Below, one piece after another: positions 33,693-42,538 of a stretch of DNA of 64,000 nucleotides (its first letter is position 1; each line of letters opens with the position of its first letter). The stretch is from Pseudonocardia phyllosphaerae (GTDB lineage Bacteria > Actinomycetota > Actinomycetes > Mycobacteriales > Pseudonocardiaceae), in NCBI RefSeq assembly GCF_046546475.1, contig NZ_JBKGXS010000003.1, forward strand, positions 186,001 through 250,000. Reading direction: 5' to 3'. Position numbers and translations under genes: made by a program. The notes under the pieces were generated by a model, which ran no database searches, was not told the origin of the DNA, and saw only the letters and a program-made list of their open reading frames with translations.

Positions 33693-34148
33693 TCAGCGGC
33701 TCTCGACGACCGCTTTGATCCGGTGCAGCGTCTCGGTCATCCCGCGCACGTTGGTCTTCCGCCGCGCCCAGCCGGCAAGCGTCCAGTAGATCTTCGTGCC
33801 GAGTGAGTCGGGCAGCCGGAAGGACTCGGTGACGTCGGTGCCGTCGCCGACGGGGACGAAGCGGTAGTGCCAGGTGTTCACCGGGTTCGACCCCAGCAGC
33901 ACCTCGAAGCCGAACTCGCGGCCGGGCACGCAGTCGGTGATCCGGCAGACGCTCCAGTACATCGGCCCGCGGCCGTTGCGCTTGACGTGCCCGCGGAACC
34001 GGACGCCGACCGCCGGGCCGGTCGCACCGTCGAGCCACTCGGCGTCGAGGGTCTCCGGGGAGAACCGGCCGGTGTTGCGGATGTCGGCGACGAGATCCCA
34101 GATCTCCTGTGCCGGAGCGGCCATGTGGACGGTGACCTCGTCGTGCAT
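33693..34148 (-). CDS. SRPBCC-family protein
   Basis: A 151-residue START-like helix-grip protein: VTVHMAAPAQEIWDLVADIRNTGRFSPE at the N-terminus, a beta-sheet core including WHYRFVPVGDGTDVTESFRL, and a long C-terminal helix (TETLHRIKAVVES). Such proteins form a cavity for a hydrophobic ligand and act as polyketide cyclases, lipid-binding proteins or stress proteins. No residue pins down the ligand here. Lies between a GMC oxidoreductase and a peptidase; the long hairpin follows its stop. Confidence 0.82.
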   Translation of the reverse strand: MHDEVTVHMAAPAQEIWDLVADIRNTGRFSPETLDAEWLDGATGPAVGVRFRGHVKRNGRGPMYWSVCRITDCVPGREFGFEVLLGSNPVNTWHYRFVPVGDGTDVTESFRLPDSLGTKIYWTLAGWARRKTNVRGMTETLHRIKAVVESR

Positions 34149-34186
34149 CGGGCGTTCTCCCTGCTCGCAGCGCTGAGGATCGGGCC

Positions 34187-35677
34187 TCAGGACGGTGGGG
34201 CCACCAGGTCCGCGGCCCGCTCACCGATCATGATCGCCGTTGCGGCCGGTCCCCGCCTGGGGACCGACGGCAGTACCGAGGTGTCGGCGACCCGCAGTCC
34301 CGCCAGCCCGTGCACGCGCAGCTCCGGGTCGACGACGGCGTCCGGACCGGTCCCCATCGGCGCGCTGCCGGACAGGTGCACCGAGGTCGTGAGCCGGTCG
34401 TGGATCCACTCGTCGAGCCGGGCGTCGTTGCCGAGCACCCACCCGTCGAGGCCGCCCTCCTCCGGTGCGCCCCGCTTCCACCCGGCCGCGCGGACGACGT
34501 CGGCGGCGGTCCGGACCGCGGCGCGCATCCGGTGCCGGTCCGACGTCGTGCGCAGGTAGCGGTAGTCCAGCCGCGGTGGCTCGTCGAGGTCCGGGGAGGT
34601 GATCCCGAGGATCCCGCGGCTGTCCGGGCGCTGCACCGCGCACATCAGGTGCGCGGGCCCGCCGGGCACGAACGGCCGGGCGAACAACAGCACCTCCAGG
34701 TCCCCGGACGGGTCGGTGCCCGAGTCCCAGTGCAGCGCGGCCTGGCTCCCGACGGCGTTCGGGTGCGGCTCGGGCAGGTCGGCGCGCAGCGGCAGGAACA
34801 CGCTCGGGTGGTCCGACCAGCTCCGCCCCACCCCGGGCAGCTCGTGACGCAGCGGCACCCCGGCCGTCCGCAGCGTGTCCTCCGGACCGATCCCGCTGCG
34901 CTGCAACAGCACCGGACTGCCGACGGCGCCGGCGGCCAGCACCGTCTCCGCGGCGTGCAGCTCGGTGCCGCCTGCCAGTCGCACTCCGCCGACCCGGCCG
35001 CGGGACAGCAGCAGCGACTCCACCGGGCTGCCGCCGTGCACGGTGAGGGTGTCCATCGGTGCGGCGCTCCCCCACGGCGCGGGCAGGTACGCGGTGGCCG
35101 CGCTGACCCGGAACCCGTCGACGGCGTTGGTGGGCACCGGGCCGGCGCCGGGCGGGTCGCCGCCGTTCTTGTCCGGCTCGGCGCGGAACCCGAGCTCGGC
35201 GCAGGCGTCGAGGAACGGGGTGGTCAGCGGGGCGAGCAGGTGCCCGGCGGGCCGGGAGATCCGCAGCGGGCCGTCGTGGCCGTGCGCCGGGTCGGCGGGC
35301 CGGTCGACGTCGGTCTCCAGCCTGCGGTAGGCGGGCAGCACGTCGTCGTAGGTCCAGCCCGGGACGGCCCAGTCGGCGAAGTCGGCCGGGACCGCGCGGA
35401 CGAAGTAGCCGCCGTTGATCGCGCCGGAACCGCCGAGGACCCGGCCGCGCGGCACCGTGCACTCCCGGCCCTGGCACAGCGTCGCCCGGTAGGCCCAGTT
35501 CAGGACGTGCCCGGGCGCGGTCGCGCCCAGCGAGGCGATCGGCAGCGAGTCCCACGGGACGACGACCTGACCGGCCTCGACCAGCGCCGTCGTCAGCCCG
35601 CGGGCCGCCAGCCGGCCGGCCAGCGTGCAGCCCGCCGACCCGGCGCCGACCACCACCACGTCGAAGGTGTCCGCCAT
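34187..35677 (-). CDS. GMC-family FAD oxidoreductase
   Basis: A 496-residue flavoenzyme. The FAD-binding motif VVVGAGSAGCTLAGRLA is at about 8-24, and the GMC signature PRGRVLGGSGAINGGYFVRA follows near residue 75. The second signature ETVLAAGAVGSPVLLQRSGIG and the C-terminal HLSGSAPMG with the catalytic His are present. It oxidises an alcohol to an aldehyde or ketone. The short form and start resemble the MftG group linked to mycofactocin, but no mft genes are in the window, so this is only a possibility. Divergent from pepM18; the two starts are only 10 bases apart. Confidence 0.88.
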   Translation of the reverse strand: MADTFDVVVVGAGSAGCTLAGRLAARGLTTALVEAGQVVVPWDSLPIASLGATAPGHVLNWAYRATLCQGRECTVPRGRVLGGSGAINGGYFVRAVPADFADWAVPGWTYDDVLPAYRRLETDVDRPADPAHGHDGPLRISRPAGHLLAPLTTPFLDACAELGFRAEPDKNGGDPPGAGPVPTNAVDGFRVSAATAYLPAPWGSAAPMDTLTVHGGSPVESLLLSRGRVGGVRLAGGTELHAAETVLAAGAVGSPVLLQRSGIGPEDTLRTAGVPLRHELPGVGRSWSDHPSVFLPLRADLPEPHPNAVGSQAALHWDSGTDPSGDLEVLLFARPFVPGGPAHLMCAVQRPDSRGILGITSPDLDEPPRLDYRYLRTTSDRHRMRAAVRTAADVVRAAGWKRGAPEEGGLDGWVLGNDARLDEWIHDRLTTSVHLSGSAPMGTGPDAVVDPELRVHGLAGLRVADTSVLPSVPRRGPAATAIMIGERAADLVAPPS

Positions 35678-35687
35678 CGCTGACAGG

Positions 35688-36959
35688 ATGCCCTACGTGA
35701 CCGACGCTGCACGTGATCTCGCCTCGTTCCTGACCGCGAGCCCGTCGCCGTACCACGCGGTGGCCGAGGCGGTCCGCCGGCTGAGCGCGGCCGGGTTCGT
35801 CGAGCAGCCCGAGGACGCGCCCTGGATCGACGGTGCGGGCGGCCGCTATCTGGTCCGCGACGGCACGGTGCTGGCCTGGTGGCAGCCGGAGACGCTCGGC
35901 GAGCGCCCGCTGCGGATCTTCGCCGCGCACACCGACTCCCCCGGTTTCAAGGTCAAGCCGAATCCGGACGTGGGTACGGCGGGCTGGCGGCAGGTCGGCG
36001 TCGAGGTCTACGGCGGCGCGCTGTGGAACTCCTGGCTGGACCGTGACCTGGGTCTGGCCGGGCGGGTCGCGCTCTACGACGGCTCCGTCCTCCCGGTGCG
36101 GGTCGACCGGCCGCTGCTGCGCATCCCGCAGCTGGCCGTGCACCTCGACCGCGGTGTCAACAACGAGGGCCTCAAGCTCGATCCGCAGCGGCACCTGCTG
36201 CCGATCTGGGGTCTCGGCGAGCCCGACGAGGGCGAGTTCCTGGACTTCGTCGCCGCGCTGGCCGACATCGACGCCGAGGAGATCGCCGCGCACGACCTGT
36301 TCACCTTCGACCTCACCCCGCCGGCCACGCTCGGCCGCGACGACGAGCTGTTCGCCGCCCCGCGGCTGGACAACCTGTCGTCGGTGCACGCCGGGATCGC
36401 GGCGCTGCTCGAGGCCGTCGAGCGGGGCCCGGAGACGGTGCCGGTGTTCGTCGGGTTCGACCACGAGGAGGTCGGCTCGGACTCCGCCACCGGCGCTGCG
36501 GGCCCGCTGCTGGAGACCCTGCTGACCCGGCTGGCAGGCGGGTTCGACGCCCGCCGCACGGTGTTCGCGCGATCGCGGTGCCTGTCGGTGGACGTCACCC
36601 ACGCCGCGCATCCGAACCACCTGGACAAGCACGACGTCGACCACCTGTCGGTGCCCAACCGGGGCCCGTCGCTCAAGGTCAACGCGGTGCAGCGCTACGC
36701 CACCGACGCGCCCGGCGCGGCCGCGTGGAAGCGGGCCTGCCGGACCGCGGACGTGCCGAACCAGGTGTTCGTCTCGAAGAACACCGTGCCCTGCGGCTCG
36801 ACGGTCGGCCCGATCATGGCGACCCGGCTGGGTATCCGGACGATCGACGTCGGGATCCCGGTGCTGTCCATGCACTCGGCGCGGGAGCTGTGCGGCGTGC
36901 ACGACCCGAAGCTGCTGCGGCGGGCGGGCGTGGAGTTCCTGGCCGACCCGGAGCGCTGA
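35688..36959 (+). CDS. M18-family aminopeptidase (ApeB type)
   Basis: A 423-residue dinuclear zinc aminopeptidase. Candidate metal and catalytic residues: H81 in AAHTDSPGFKVK, D228 in RLDNLSS, E260/E261 in DHEEVGS, the VDVTHAAHPNH block, and the last His in SMHSARELCGVHD. Family enzymes remove N-terminal acidic or neutral residues and form large tetrahedral shells. ATG 35688 is annotated; GTG 35697, with AGGA 8 bases upstream, may be the true start. Confidence 0.93.
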   Translation: MPYVTDAARDLASFLTASPSPYHAVAEAVRRLSAAGFVEQPEDAPWIDGAGGRYLVRDGTVLAWWQPETLGERPLRIFAAHTDSPGFKVKPNPDVGTAGWRQVGVEVYGGALWNSWLDRDLGLAGRVALYDGSVLPVRVDRPLLRIPQLAVHLDRGVNNEGLKLDPQRHLLPIWGLGEPDEGEFLDFVAALADIDAEEIAAHDLFTFDLTPPATLGRDDELFAAPRLDNLSSVHAGIAALLEAVERGPETVPVFVGFDHEEVGSDSATGAAGPLLETLLTRLAGGFDARRTVFARSRCLSVDVTHAAHPNHLDKHDVDHLSVPNRGPSLKVNAVQRYATDAPGAAAWKRACRTADVPNQVFVSKNTVPCGSTVGPIMATRLGIRTIDVGIPVLSMHSARELCGVHDPKLLRRAGVEFLADPER

Positions 36960-36981
36960 GCGAACCCCTGGGGTCAGCGAC

Positions 36982-37410
36982 TCAGCGCAGCATCCCCGCC
37001 GGCATGCGCTCGGCCGCGGCGGCCGGCAGGTAGTGGTCGGAGTCGACGATCCGGGCGCCCAGCGGGAACAGCGACACCGGGATGAGCTTGAGGTTCGCCC
37101 AGGCCAGCGGCAGCCCGATGATCGTCACGGCGAGCCCGATCGCGGTCACGACGTGCCCGATCGCGAGCCAGATCCCGAACAGCACCGCCCAGAGCACGTT
37201 CCCGATCGCCGACGCCGCGCCGGCGCGTGGGTCGCGCACGACCTCCCGGCCGAACGGCCACAGCGCGTAGAGCGCGATCCGGAACGACGCGATGCCGAAC
37301 GGGATCGTCACGACCAGCAGGCAGGCCACGATCCCCGCGGCGGCGTAGGCCAGGAACAGCCAGACGCCGGAGAAGACGAGCCAGACGACGTTCAGGATCA
37401 GCCGGAGCAT
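36982..37410 (-). CDS. YccF-domain membrane protein
   Basis: A 142-residue protein with two homologous halves, each a hydrophobic pair followed by a conserved loop: VTIPFGIASFRIALYALWPFGREV and VTIIGLPLAWANLKLIPVSLFPLGA. This is the YccF duplication pattern. Members are small inner-membrane proteins of unknown function. ATG 37410 has GGAGG only one base upstream, so initiation may be leaderless or the true start may be further up. Convergent with the M18 gene. Confidence 0.85.
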   Translation of the reverse strand: MLRLILNVVWLVFSGVWLFLAYAAAGIVACLLVVTIPFGIASFRIALYALWPFGREVVRDPRAGAASAIGNVLWAVLFGIWLAIGHVVTAIGLAVTIIGLPLAWANLKLIPVSLFPLGARIVDSDHYLPAAAAERMPAGMLR

Positions 37411-37626
37411 GCCTCCAGAGTGCCGTGGGCGTCCGTGATCGGCCTCGGGGATGACCCTGAGATGCGCCCGACTGAGACGCGCTGCGTCTGGCTCCATTCG
37501 AGCTACGCCCGAGTCGTCACCGCACGTCACCGTGGGTGCGGTCACACCGTTGGGCCGGTATCCGCGGGGTGTTCGGCCCCTTCACGCGACGAGGCGTGAC
37601 CGGTACGCCGCGGCGGAAGGCTCCCC

Positions 37627-40158
37627 ATGAGACTGACGAAGCGAACGGGCGTCGCACTCGTCGTGGCCGGCCTGATCGCCGGCGGCGGCGCGACGGCCGG
37701 AACCGCACTGGGCGCCCCGGACGGGCCGTCCGGCGGGGCCGGACCGGACCTGCTGCGCGCCGCGCCGGTCGACGCCCCCCAGCTGCAGAACACCGGGATC
37801 TGGGCCGCGGACCCGACCGGGATCTGCATGACCAGCGCGTACCGCAAGGGCGAGTACGTGCACCAGGGCTGCGTCTACGACGACGAGGGTGGCGGCAACC
37901 AGTACCGCTGGCCGAACGACACGCTGCTGCGCAACTACACCTACCCGGAGGCCACCGAGTACCGGCGCAACGCCGCGGACATCCTCGAGGTCCGCGCGAA
38001 GCCGGTCGAGGGCGCGACCGCGTTCCGGGTCACGATGAACACGATGACCGACCCGGAGCTGGTCGGCCTGACCCTCGCGCTGGGCAACTCCGACAAGCCC
38101 CGCGAGGCCCCGCACGGCGCGAACACCGTGATGCAGGCGGAGAAGTTCGTGACCGTGCACGGCAGTACCGGTGACATCACCGACGCCGCGACCGGCGAGA
38201 AGGTTCCGGACGCGCCGCAGGTCAGCGTGGACACCGAGCGCCGCCAGATCGAGATCCGGGTGCCGAACTCGGCGTGGGACCCGGCCGGGGGCACCCAGCG
38301 GGTCGCCGCCGCGGCCGGGCTGTGGGACCGCGGGACCGACAAGTACCTCGTGCCGCAGACCACCGCCGACGAGACGCACCCGGGCGGTGCCGTCGTCGGG
38401 GACCCGACGCCGTCGGCGTTCTTCGACTCGGCGTTCCGGTTCCACGAGCCGTTCGAGGCGCCGTACCGCAACAACGACCAGCGCCGCGCGATCGCGAACG
38501 GCGACCTGTCGGACTTCTTCGCCGACATCGACTTCGGCAAGCTCGCCGACGGCGTCGACGACGAGTCCGGCGTCCCGACCAGCGGGTACATGACCCGGGT
38601 CTTCGCGTCGAAGTTCGAGAAGGAGCAGGGCCGCCGCCTGCCGTCGGACCCGGGTGGCCCCCCGCCCGGCACCGGCACCCAGCAGGGCGGCATCGCCACC
38701 GGCTCCGGGAAGGGCTCGGGGAACAAGCGGCCGAGCCTGGCGTTCGGCTACCCCTGCCGCGACGACTGCGTCCCCGACCTGGCCGGCCGGATGCAGCGCT
38801 ACATGGTCTACGTCCCGGAGCAGAAGGCCCCGGCCGACGGCTACGCGTCGATGGTCTGGACGCAGGGCTACGCGCTGCGCCCCGGTGACGACGTCGGCGG
38901 CCCGCACGACCTGTACCGCAGCTTCGCCGACCGCCCGGGCAACCCGACGATGGTGATCGACGTCGACTTCCGCGGCGCCGACAACTGGGGCTACGGCGAG
39001 GGCGGCGCCGCCGTCTTCGAGGCGCTCGCCGACGCCCGCAGGCACTACGACCTGGACACCGAGCGGACGTCGATGGGTGGCTTCTCCTCCGGTGCCTACA
39101 CCGCGAACAAGCTGTCCCTGACCTTCCCGGACGTGTTCACCAAGGCGTTCATCTGCGACGGGCTCAACGACGCGCCGTCGTTCCCGGGCCTGAACGGGGT
39201 GGCCGACAAGGGCTCCGAGCTGACCGGCGTGGACACGCTGACCAAGCACGAGCCGGGGTCGAAGATCTCCGAGCTGCTGCCCAGCCGGCGCAACCAGCCG
39301 GTGATGGAGTGGGCCGGGGCGAACGACGACTTCATCCCGTACCCGATCACCCGTGAGCGGGCCGACGCCTACAAGGCCGGGGACTACGACTACGAGTTCC
39401 TCAGCCACACCGGCCTCGCCGCCGAGCACCTGGTGATGTGCAAGAACGGCATGTGGGACCTGGCCACCGACTGGCTCGGTGACTCCCCGCGTGCGAAGAA
39501 CCCGCCGCAGGTCACCTACGTGCGCAACCCGCTGATGGACGACCCGCAGTCCGGGCTCGTCGGCGACCGGGCGTACTGGCTGTCCGGGATCGAGAGCCGC
39601 GACCCGCAGCAGCTCGGCGCGGTCGACGTCGTCACCGAGGGCCTCGGGAAGGCCCCGGCGCCGGTGCCGCCGGCGAAGACGGAGCCCGGGGTCTCGCCCG
39701 GCACGGTCTCGCCGGTGAACCCGTACCTGCGCGAGTACCGCCACCTCGACGAGCCGGTGGACGCACCGGAGAACGACGTCCTGCACATCCGTTCGGCCGG
39801 CGTCGGCGCGGTGACGGTGGACCCGGAGCGCGCGGGCGTGGACTGCGACGCGAAGCTCCAGGTCGCCACGGACGGCCCGCTGACGGTCAGCCTCGCCGGC
39901 TGTGACCGCACCGAGTCGTTCACCGGGACCGACTCCGGTGGACTGGCGAAGCCGGGCACCTACGCCCCGGCCGACCCGCTGGCCCCGGTGGGCAACCCCG
40001 CCGCCGGTGCGCCGGTGCCGCCGGAGCTGGGTTCGCAGGTGCCGCAGGCTCCGCTGCAGGACCTGCCGCCGCTGCGGTTCCCGCCGAACGAGCCGGGCCA
40101 GGACCCGGCTCCGGGTGACGGGGCACAGGAGGAGCCGGCTCCGACCGCCGGAACCTGA
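37627..40158 (+). CDS. Large secreted alpha/beta-hydrolase (esterase-like) with extra domains
   Basis: An 843-residue exported protein. A signal peptide (about 1-29, ending ALGA) is followed by a beta-rich region (about 55-330) that resembles the glucodextranase-C/DOMON-like binding domains. The hydrolase domain (about 375-650) has nucleophile S487 in GGFSSGAYTAN, and later WAGANDDFIPY and LAAEHLVM that could supply Asp and His. The C-terminus (about 690-843) has two Cys and a long Pro-rich tail. The start has GGAAGG 7 bases upstream. A PHB-depolymerase- or lipase-like activity on an external polymer or ester is plausible; the substrate is unknown. Confidence 0.75.
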   Translation: MRLTKRTGVALVVAGLIAGGGATAGTALGAPDGPSGGAGPDLLRAAPVDAPQLQNTGIWAADPTGICMTSAYRKGEYVHQGCVYDDEGGGNQYRWPNDTLLRNYTYPEATEYRRNAADILEVRAKPVEGATAFRVTMNTMTDPELVGLTLALGNSDKPREAPHGANTVMQAEKFVTVHGSTGDITDAATGEKVPDAPQVSVDTERRQIEIRVPNSAWDPAGGTQRVAAAAGLWDRGTDKYLVPQTTADETHPGGAVVGDPTPSAFFDSAFRFHEPFEAPYRNNDQRRAIANGDLSDFFADIDFGKLADGVDDESGVPTSGYMTRVFASKFEKEQGRRLPSDPGGPPPGTGTQQGGIATGSGKGSGNKRPSLAFGYPCRDDCVPDLAGRMQRYMVYVPEQKAPADGYASMVWTQGYALRPGDDVGGPHDLYRSFADRPGNPTMVIDVDFRGADNWGYGEGGAAVFEALADARRHYDLDTERTSMGGFSSGAYTANKLSLTFPDVFTKAFICDGLNDAPSFPGLNGVADKGSELTGVDTLTKHEPGSKISELLPSRRNQPVMEWAGANDDFIPYPITRERADAYKAGDYDYEFLSHTGLAAEHLVMCKNGMWDLATDWLGDSPRAKNPPQVTYVRNPLMDDPQSGLVGDRAYWLSGIESRDPQQLGAVDVVTEGLGKAPAPVPPAKTEPGVSPGTVSPVNPYLREYRHLDEPVDAPENDVLHIRSAGVGAVTVDPERAGVDCDAKLQVATDGPLTVSLAGCDRTESFTGTDSGGLAKPGTYAPADPLAPVGNPAAGAPVPPELGSQVPQAPLQDLPPLRFPPNEPGQDPAPGDGAQEEPAPTAGT

Positions 40159-40174
40159 ACCCTCCCCGGATACG

Positions 40175-40213
40175 ACGGTGCCGGCGCCCTGCTCCCCGGG
40201 GCGCCGGCACCGT
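40175..40213. terminator. Bidirectional hairpin terminator
   Basis: Perfect 14-bp arms (40175-40188 and 40200-40213, core GGTGCCGGCGCC) with an 11-nt loop, between two convergent genes. Confidence 0.8.
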
Positions 40214-40232
40214 CTGTGTGCGGGGGTCGTGC

Positions 40233-40943
40233 TCAGGCCTTCAGCAGGGCCTCGGCCAGGCCGTCGGGGCGGGTGAAGCAGGCCTCGTGCCCGCCCGGCG
40301 CGGACACCGGCGTGACGCCCAGCCGCTTCGCGAAGCGCTCCCACCCGTACTCGCCGGGAGGGAGGGCGATGTCGTCCTCGCCGAGGACGTAGGCGACCGG
40401 CACCGTGCCCGGTTCCAACGGCTCGACGGTCTCGGTGAAGTACTGCATCGGGTGCGGCACCACCAGCTCGTGGGTCAGCCGCTGCACCGCCTCCGGTGCG
40501 TCCTGGATGAACGCGCCCGCCCACACCTCGAACGGCAGCTGCACGGTGTTGTTGCCCGACGCCTGCGCCTGCGCGGCGAAGAGCTGCTGGTAGTCCGGCG
40601 GGACCTCGTCGTTGAGCGGGACGCCGGCGGCCGGAACGAACGCGCTCTGGTAGACGAGCTTGCGCAGCCGCGGTGCGACCCGGTGCGCCGCACCGGTGAT
40701 CACGTAGCCGCCCCAGCTGTGGCCGACCAGCGTCACGTCGGACAGGTCGGCGCCCTCGATGAGGTCGGCGACGGCGTCGGTGCAGTCGGACAGGTGCAGC
40801 GCGGTCGGGTCGGCGCCGTCGTACAGGCCGGGCAGCGTCGGGGTCAGCACGCGGTGGCCGGCGGCGCGCAGCCGCTCGGCGACCGGGCGCCAGGCCCAGC
40901 CACCGTGCCAGGCGCCGGTGATCAGGACGAACGTCTCGGACAT
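40233..40943 (-). CDS. Alpha/beta-hydrolase (small esterase type)
   Basis: A 236-residue hydrolase. The oxyanion-hole strand is FVLITGAWHGGWAW, the nucleophile elbow is LVGHSWGGYV, and the final GGHEACFTRP supplies the catalytic His; LGEDDIALP supplies an acid. This resembles the salicylate-esterase/hydroxynitrile-lyase-like group. It is divergent from a flavin monooxygenase, and the pair could serve degradation of an aromatic ester, but that is inference from position only. Confidence 0.87.
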   Translation of the reverse strand: MSETFVLITGAWHGGWAWRPVAERLRAAGHRVLTPTLPGLYDGADPTALHLSDCTDAVADLIEGADLSDVTLVGHSWGGYVITGAAHRVAPRLRKLVYQSAFVPAAGVPLNDEVPPDYQQLFAAQAQASGNNTVQLPFEVWAGAFIQDAPEAVQRLTHELVVPHPMQYFTETVEPLEPGTVPVAYVLGEDDIALPPGEYGWERFAKRLGVTPVSAPGGHEACFTRPDGLAEALLKA

Positions 40944-41091
40944 CGGGTCTCCTCGTCGAGAACTCGGGGAACCGCGATTGTGCGATGCTCTGACCTGCCG
41001 GAACAGGGTTTCGCGGACTGAGTCGACATCGGTCCGGACTGAGACGCAACAAGACCGGACAACGGCCCGGTATGCGTGTCAGTATCTGGAT

Positions 41092-42288
41092 ATGGACGCA
41101 TCAGTGGCGATCGTCGGAGCCGGAATCGGGGGCCTCACCCTGGCCCTGTCCCTGCAGGCGCGCGGCGTCCCGGTGACCGTGTACGAGCGGGCGGACGAGC
41201 TCCGCGAGGTCGGCGCCGCCGTGGCGTTGTCCGCGAACGGGCTGCGCCCGATGGACGAGCTGGGGCTGCTCGGTGAGCTGGAGGCCGTCGCGACCGAGCC
41301 GACGGAGCTCATCCACCGCCGGTGGCGCACGAACGAGCGGGTGACCGCGTTCCCCGTCGGGATCGACGGCTCCTACCGTGCCCGGTTCGGCGCCCCCTAC
41401 CTGGGGATCCACCGCGCGGAGTTCCAGCGCGTGCTCTCCGCGGCCTGCCCGCCGGGGATGATCCGGCTGGGCTGCGAGGTCGTCTCCGCGACCGCGGACG
41501 GCACGCTGACCCTGGCGTCGGGCGAGACCGTGCAGGCCTCGGTCGTCGTCGGTGCCGACGGCGTGCACTCCCGGCTGCGCTCGGTCGTCGACCCGGCCGC
41601 GGCACCGGTCTACACCGGGACCTCGGGGTTCCGCGGAATCGCACCGGTGTCGTCGCTGCCGTCACTGCCCGACCCGCAGGCGATCCAGTTCTGGATGGGT
41701 CCGGATGCGCACCTGCTGCACTACGCCATCGGCGCGCACGGCGAGGACGTCAACTTCCTCGCCGTCGTCGAGGGGCCGGACGAGTGGACCGCCGGCGCCG
41801 GACCGGCCCAGGTCGCGCCAAACACGCTGGAGCGCGCGTTCGCCGACTGGGCGCCCGCGGTGCGCGAGATGGTGACCGCGGTGCCGCAGTCGGCGCAGTG
41901 GCCGCTCTACACGCTGCCGCCGCTGGCGCGCTGGTCGCACGAGCGCGTCGTACTGCTCGGGGACGCGGTGCACACGATGCTGCCGCACCACGGCCAGGGC
42001 GCGAACCAATCGATCGAGGACGCGGTGGTGCTGGCCGACGTCCTCGCCGAGCCGGGCGTGCTCACCGGCGGTCACGCCGAGGCGTTCGCCCGCTACGAGA
42101 GCCTGCGCCGCTGCCGGACCCGTCAGGTGCAGCGCAGCTCGCTGGTCACCTCCGACCTGCTGCACCTGCCCGACGGCACCGACGCCGACGCCCGGGACGC
42201 CAAGCTCACCGGCCTGGACCCGTGGCTGGCGTGGATCCACGGGACCGACGCGCGGGCGGAGACGCGGCCGGAGGCGCTGCCTGCCTGA
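41092..42288 (+). CDS. FAD-dependent monooxygenase (salicylate hydroxylase-like)
   Basis: A 398-residue group A flavoprotein monooxygenase that uses NAD(P)H and O2 to hydroxylate an aromatic substrate. GAGIGGLTLAL at about 8-18 is the FAD Rossmann motif, GADGVHSRLR is the DG fingerprint, and LLGDAVHTMLPHHGQGANQSIED binds the FAD ribose and isoalloxazine. Start ATG 41092 places the motif at the N-terminus as usual. No ring-cleavage genes are nearby. Confidence 0.91.
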   Translation: MDASVAIVGAGIGGLTLALSLQARGVPVTVYERADELREVGAAVALSANGLRPMDELGLLGELEAVATEPTELIHRRWRTNERVTAFPVGIDGSYRARFGAPYLGIHRAEFQRVLSAACPPGMIRLGCEVVSATADGTLTLASGETVQASVVVGADGVHSRLRSVVDPAAAPVYTGTSGFRGIAPVSSLPSLPDPQAIQFWMGPDAHLLHYAIGAHGEDVNFLAVVEGPDEWTAGAGPAQVAPNTLERAFADWAPAVREMVTAVPQSAQWPLYTLPPLARWSHERVVLLGDAVHTMLPHHGQGANQSIEDAVVLADVLAEPGVLTGGHAEAFARYESLRRCRTRQVQRSSLVTSDLLHLPDGTDADARDAKLTGLDPWLAWIHGTDARAETRPEALPA

Positions 42289-42331
42289 AGCACTGCCGGA
42301 GTCGCGGTGCCCCGTGCGCCGGTCGCCGGTC

Positions 42332-42376
42332 TGTCGCGGTGCCGGGTGTCGCGATGCCGGGTGTCGCGATGCCGGG
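42332..42376. repeat. Three tandem 15-bp repeats
   Basis: Copies at 42332-42346, 42347-42361 and 42362-42376 of TGTCGCGRTGCCGGG; the last two are identical and the first differs at one base. Non-coding, downstream of the monooxygenase. Confidence 0.85.
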
Positions 42377-42398
42377 CCGACCGGCCGTGGTGTGCCAC

Positions 42399-42433
42399 TC
42401 CGGAACTACGGCAGCAAGTGAAGTAGTTCCGGA
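42399..42433. terminator. Inverted repeat between convergent genes
   Basis: Perfect 11-bp arms TCCGGAACTAC (42399-42409) and GTAGTTCCGGA (42423-42433) with a 13-nt loop. Most likely a bidirectional terminator; its lower GC content also makes an operator possible. Confidence 0.55.
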
Positions 42434-42487
42434 ACACCTCACCCGGTGAGACGTTTCCCGTGCCGCCCACGCCCCGGCGCCACCGTC

Positions 42488-42538
42488 CACACCCCGGTGT
42501 CGCCCACACCCCGGCGCCGCCTACACCCCGGTGCTGCC
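42488..42538. repeat. Three tandem 17-bp repeats overlapping a gene end
   Basis: Copies at 42488, 42505 and 42522 of YACACCCCGGYGYYGCC, with a diverged fourth copy just before them (about 42467). The last copy encodes the C-terminal residues of the DinB-like gene, whose stop codon lies at the copy boundary. Confidence 0.8.

Noticed and set aside
34187..35677. Mycofactocin biosynthesis locus inferred from the GMC oxidoreductase
   Set aside because: No mftA, mftB, mftC or other mycofactocin genes are in the window; one similarity is not enough.
37582..41052. Very long antisense reading frame (over 1000 codons) opposite the secreted hydrolase and neighbours
   Set aside because: It is the complement of real genes with G/C-biased third positions; composition is Arg/Gly/Pro-rich with no domain signature.
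42332..42538. CRISPR array
   Set aside because: The tandem units have no variable spacers between them and no cas genes are present.
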